DNA of 6,374 nt from Clostridiales bacterium (lineage in GTDB: Bacteria; Bacillota; Clostridia; Lachnospirales; Lachnospiraceae), in contig JAJBVF010000177.1 in assembly GCA_020859965.1 (NCBI GenBank), positions 1 through 6,374 on the forward strand. Direction: 5' to 3'. Shown here in pieces: positions 5,230 through 6,374 of the stretch. The position numbers and the translations under genes are program-made. Each line of letters starts with the position of its first letter. The stretch's first letter is position 1. The notes under the pieces are model-generated. The model had not been told where the DNA came from. It saw only the letters and a program-made list of their open reading frames with translations, and did not search any database.

Positions 5230-6374
5230 ATGGAAAATCGGTCATCTCTTCCTGTTATCGCCATTTTGGCAAACATGCCTTTGGGACGCTTGCTTCCTGA
5301 AGAGTTTCAAGATCAAGACCACACCTTGATTCCATGGATTTATGCTTTTTTCTGCGATCTGGCTCATCAAAAACGCTATGAAATTCATTGGATTACTCTC
5401 AAAAAATATGTAAAGGCCCATACCGTCCGGCAACTGAAAGGCCAGACCATTCACATTCTGCCTGATCCAAGTTTGGCTCTGGGACTTTTAAGCGGGCATT
5501 TTCTTGCCTCTAAAAGAATACGCCTTCTTCTCCATTCCCTGAAACCAGCCCTGGTCCATGCATGGGGCATTGAATTTCCATATGCCAAGGCATGCATGAA
5601 CCAGCCGTATTCCCGATTATTATCATACCAGGGGGCCCTGCATGCCTATTGCCGGGAAAGTAAAATGCCCTTTCTGGCGCACCTTCAAGCATTCTGGGAA
5701 AAACGAACAACTCCGGCATACCAGCATATTACATGTGAATCACCATGGGCTGCGGAATGTGTCCGGAAACTCAACCCGGCAGCCTCCATCCATCTTATCG
5801 ACTACGGCATTGAGTCCGAGTTCCAGGAAAAGAAACGCGCTCCCAGTACACGGCCATCCTGCCTGTTCGCAGGATCACTGAACGAACGTAAAGGTCTTCC
5901 CTTTCTGATTGAAGCCTTTAAAGATCCCTCCCTGGCGCATATAGACCTTTATATTGCAGGAAACGGGAAACTACGCACCAAGCTAAATTCCGGATGCCCT
6001 CCCAATATCCATTGGCTTGGGGAACTATCCAGGATGCAACTCAGGCAGCAGATGGAAACGGCCTGGTGCTTGTTACTTCCAACTCTGGCCGATACAGGAC
6101 CCACCATTGTCAAGGAAGCCCGCTGTATGGAATTACCGGTTATCACTACGGTCAATGCCGGAAGCAAACAATACGTCGAAGACGGCAAATCGGGATACAT
6201 CCTCCCAGTCAAAGACAGCGAAGCCATTCGCCAAGCCGTCCTTGCCGTGACGGAATCCCTGGATAAATCCATTGCCATGGGAAAATACGGAATAGAGGAA
6301 ATAAAAAGGAAGCTCAGTATTCAAACTACTTCCCAAGACTTTATGGACGTCTATGGCTCGCTGCTGGAGATGAA
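5230..6374 (+). CDS. GT4-type glycosyltransferase, second of two (3' end outside window)
   Basis: The frame starts at ATG 5230 (MENRSSLPVIAILANMPLG) and stays open to the window edge, showing 381 codons without a stop; family size suggests the end is close. HAWGIEFPYAK (110-120) and LSYQGALHAY (131-140) belong to the acceptor-side half. The donor half starts with LFAGSLNERKG (212-222), the diphosphate-binding loop with R220 and K221, and continues with IAGNGKL (242-248). The catalytic signature reads DTGPTIVKE (288-296), so the first acidic residue of E-x7-E is Asp, not Glu. It is followed by ARCMELPVITTVNAGSKQYV (297-316). This is a standard retaining GT-B enzyme acting at the cytoplasmic membrane face on a glycan precursor; its sugars are unknown. 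The frame is open upstream to 5113, with a TTG at 5170, but the upstream residues look non-coding, so the ATG is preferred. No Shine-Dalgarno site is visible. It is not a close copy of the upstream glycosyltransferase. Confidence 0.88.
   Translation, partial: MENRSSLPVIAILANMPLGRLLPEEFQDQDHTLIPWIYAFFCDLAHQKRYEIHWITLKKYVKAHTVRQLKGQTIHILPDPSLALGLLSGHFLASKRIRLLLHSLKPALVHAWGIEFPYAKACMNQPYSRLLSYQGALHAYCRESKMPFLAHLQAFWEKRTTPAYQHITCESPWAAECVRKLNPAASIHLIDYGIESEFQEKKRAPSTRPSCLFAGSLNERKGLPFLIEAFKDPSLAHIDLYIAGNGKLRTKLNSGCPPNIHWLGELSRMQLRQQMETAWCLLLPTLADTGPTIVKEARCMELPVITTVNAGSKQYVEDGKSGYILPVKDSEAIRQAVLAVTESLDKSIAMGKYGIEEIKRKLSIQTTSQDFMDVYGSLLEM

Noticed and set aside
5081..5329. 82-codon + strand ORF across the start of the second glycosyltransferase
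   Set aside because: It overlaps the GT4 frame starting at 5230 out of frame and its product shows no family features.
4887..5337. Exact 12-base repeat TTGATTCCATGG at 4887 and 5326
   Set aside because: A 12-base match is expected about once by chance in a window this size, and there is no flanking similarity.
1..6374. CRISPR arrays, tRNA/rRNA genes and insertion sequences
   Set aside because: No regularly spaced repeats, no tRNA-like cloverleaf, no transposase and no terminal inverted repeats were seen on reading both strands.

Overview
The window looks like a stretch of a gut bacterial chromosome in which a phage-like structural gene meets part of a surface-polysaccharide locus. The mixed GC content, a C-terminal BACON-type domain and a flippase closest in sequence feel to those of gut bacteria suggest a Verrucomicrobiota (Akkermansia-like) or Bacteroidota host. 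This host call is inference from protein style only; no rRNA or housekeeping gene is present to settle it.

Layout: (1) Positions 1-193 hold the C-terminal end of an unrecognised + strand reading frame. (2) 220-1788 (+) encodes a 522-residue protein with no signal peptide. It has a tail-fibre-like N-terminal third, a Cys/His-rich middle and a C-terminal BACON-like domain; I read it as a probable phage or prophage tail/receptor-binding protein. (3) 1789-1867 is a short convergent gap with weak terminator-like hairpins. (4) 1868-3427 (-) encodes a multi-spanning Wzx-type polysaccharide flippase. (5) 3428-3697 is a divergent AT-rich promoter region. It has a well-spaced promoter that would give a leaderless GTG start on the right side, and two two-codon ORFs just before the flippase ATG on the left side. 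(6) 3698-4885 (+) encodes a GT4/GT-B glycosyltransferase. (7) 4886-5229 has no convincing gene but contains two hairpins, one a fair intrinsic terminator, and an interrupted hydrophobic reading frame. (8) 5230 to the window end (+) encodes a second, different GT4 glycosyltransferase, running off the right edge with 381 residues visible.

The two glycosyltransferases would add sugars from nucleotide-sugar donors to a lipid-linked glycan on the cytoplasmic face, and the flippase would move the finished unit across the inner membrane. The initiating transferase, polymerase and export genes are not in view and would be expected to the right. The link between the phage-like gene and the glycan genes is only adjacency. 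I did not find convincing evidence of a wholly new system; the best leads are the BACON-bearing phage-like protein with its Cys/His cluster, and the unusual start regions of the two divergent glycan genes.
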